NCBI GenBank assembly: GCA_001970955.1
Contig: MPUH01000379.1
Coordinates: forward strand, 1 to 59,125
Direction of reading: 5' to 3'
DNA length: 59,125 bases
Source: Stentor coeruleus
Lineage: Eukaryota; Ciliophora; Heterotrichea; Heterotrichida; Stentoridae
Every line of letters starts with the position of its first letter. Position 1 is the first letter of the stretch. The notes beneath the pieces were generated by a model. That model searched no databases. It saw only the letters and a list, made by a program, of their open reading frames with translations, and had not been told where the DNA came from. The translations under genes were made by a program, and so were the position numbers. This document shows, piece by piece, positions 58,244 to 59,125 of the stretch.

Positions 58244-59125
58244 CAGTATAACTTGTTAATGTGGACATCTCAGTAAAGTGAGCTACCACATAAAGTGGGT
58301 TGGATTAACGATAGAGCAAAAGGTTAAAATACTGAAATTCCTTGATCAAGAGCATACTGAAAGAGAGGTTGCAAGTACATTTGGAATAAGCAAAGGAACA
58401 GTATCCAAAATCAAAAAAAGGAGAAAATCTCTTGAGCAGCTATTCGAAAGTTTGAGTACCTCTAATGATAGGTGTAGGAAGATAAGGAAAACAGAAAATG
58501 AGGATATAAATGAGATGTCATGGACCTTTAATTCAAGAAACAGCTTTGAAATTTGCTGAAAAGGTAAATAATCCAAACTTTAAAGCCTCAATTGGATAGT
58601 TTGGTTCATTAAAAAGCGACATAATTTAGTTTTTAAGCGCTTCCATGGTGAGTCTGCTTCAACAAATGAAAATGATGCAAAGATTTTATTTCAAAAATAG
58701 ATAAAATTTGTTATGCCCCCCAATAAATATCTTGTTAAAGAGCTGGAAACTGTAATGCCATTAGCAAGTAAATCTGCAATTTAATATACACCCTACAGAA
58801 TATTTAGAAATAGATTACACTTTAAGTTTAGTGAGGTTTTCACAAATATAGAAAATTTAATTGATGAAATTTATAATGAGCATGAAGGAATTAACAGTAT
58901 GCTTATATATGAAGAAGAAAATAGCCACAGTAAGTTGTCAAGTGATGAATATGATCCAGATATCAAAGATTTTACTGAAAAAGATGTGCATCAAAGCTTA
59001 AAGTAAATAAATTATGCGCTTAGTAAAGAGCCTAGTTTTTATGAAAAAATTACTGATTTGATGACTTAATTCAGTAAAATTTTGATATCAAAACGAGTGA
59101 AATTGAAGCAAACTTCTTTAGATGC
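58243..59125 (+). mobile_element. Degraded pogo/Tigger-like DNA transposon (runs off the window)
   Basis: At 58242-58243 a TA is followed by CAGTATAACTTGTTAATG, which fits the CAGTATAA-type end of pogo-like elements inserted at TA. Downstream lies a CENP-B-type N-terminal HTH (58278-58559), then in other frames a second DNA-binding segment: LIQETALKFAEKVNNPNFKA and KKRHNLVFKRFHGESAS. No DDE catalytic core is recognisable before a possible acidic tail (DEYDPDIKDFTEKD, about 58,950). A matching inverted end was not seen before 59,125, so the right end is either outside the window or lost. Confidence 0.7.
58278..58559 (+). pseudogene. Transposase N-terminal fragment (CENP-B/psq HTH)
   Basis: Open frame beginning SYHIKWVG with no ATG; its first codons lie in the transposon end. 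LTIEQKVKILKFLDQEH, then EVASTFGISKGTVSKIKKRR, is the psq-type helix-turn-helix of CENP-B/Tigger/jerky transposases. The frame stops, and the next conserved pieces follow in other frames, so the protein is not made intact. Confidence 0.75.

Noticed and set aside
1..59125. CRISPR arrays, operons, riboswitches
   Set aside because: No regularly spaced repeats, and the gene structure is eukaryotic with short spacers and spliceosomal introns.

Overview
The window looks like macronuclear DNA of a heterotrich ciliate, most likely Stentor or a close relative. Three things point there. Stop-codon use is standard: intact genes end in TAA, TAG or TGA, and none needs a reassigned stop. Three introns can be proven, and each is exactly 15 nt, GT...AG, with an A at position 10. 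The genome is AT-rich and compact, with genes down to about 10 bp apart, very small flanks and almost no introns. No rRNA, tRNA, CRISPR or telomere repeat was seen.

Layout. 1-21.4 kb: three full-length ABCB-type transporter paralogues (903-4523 +, 10008-13725 -, 17772-21398 -), interleaved with a chagasin-like protease inhibitor, ribosomal protein eL30, importin alpha, a degenerate Pth2-like membrane protein and an unrecognised basic protein. 23-30.5 kb: a myristoylatable CDPK-like kinase, a seven-TM MLO-like protein with a C-terminal EF-hand-like region, and two coiled-coil genes. 31-38 kb: a two-repeat Myb regulator, a SERF-like protein, several small unknown genes, a decayed polo-like kinase, a CFAP97/Hemingway-like ciliary protein and a short-chain dehydrogenase pseudoenzyme. 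39-46 kb: a four-CNB cGMP-dependent-kinase-like gene ends 10 bp from a convergent, very large mitochondrial protein gene. 47-54.5 kb: a TPR protein, an ankyrin-SAM protein with a CaaX end and two 15-nt introns, a mitochondrial Twinkle-type primase-helicase and VDAC. 55-59 kb: a decayed HEAT-repeat (PP2A-A-like) gene, an ankyrin-TKL kinase with one 15-nt intron, and a degraded pogo/Tigger-like transposon that appears to have landed in another decayed ORF.

The genes do not form one pathway. Themes are membrane transport, second-messenger signalling at membranes (three kinases start MGN or MGC), and mitochondria (Twinkle, VDAC, the 1,496-residue protein). Several proteins keep a recognisable fold but lack catalytic residues: NBD1 of all three ABC genes, the SDR, the Pth2-like protein and two DFD kinases.

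All six N characters sit between direct duplicates of flanking sequence. They are uncollapsed contig overlaps, not biology. Two of them break the middle ABC gene, and removing the duplicates restores exactly 1,206 codons, the same as the first paralogue. Another of them inserts 141 nt into the kinase domain of the PKG-like gene.
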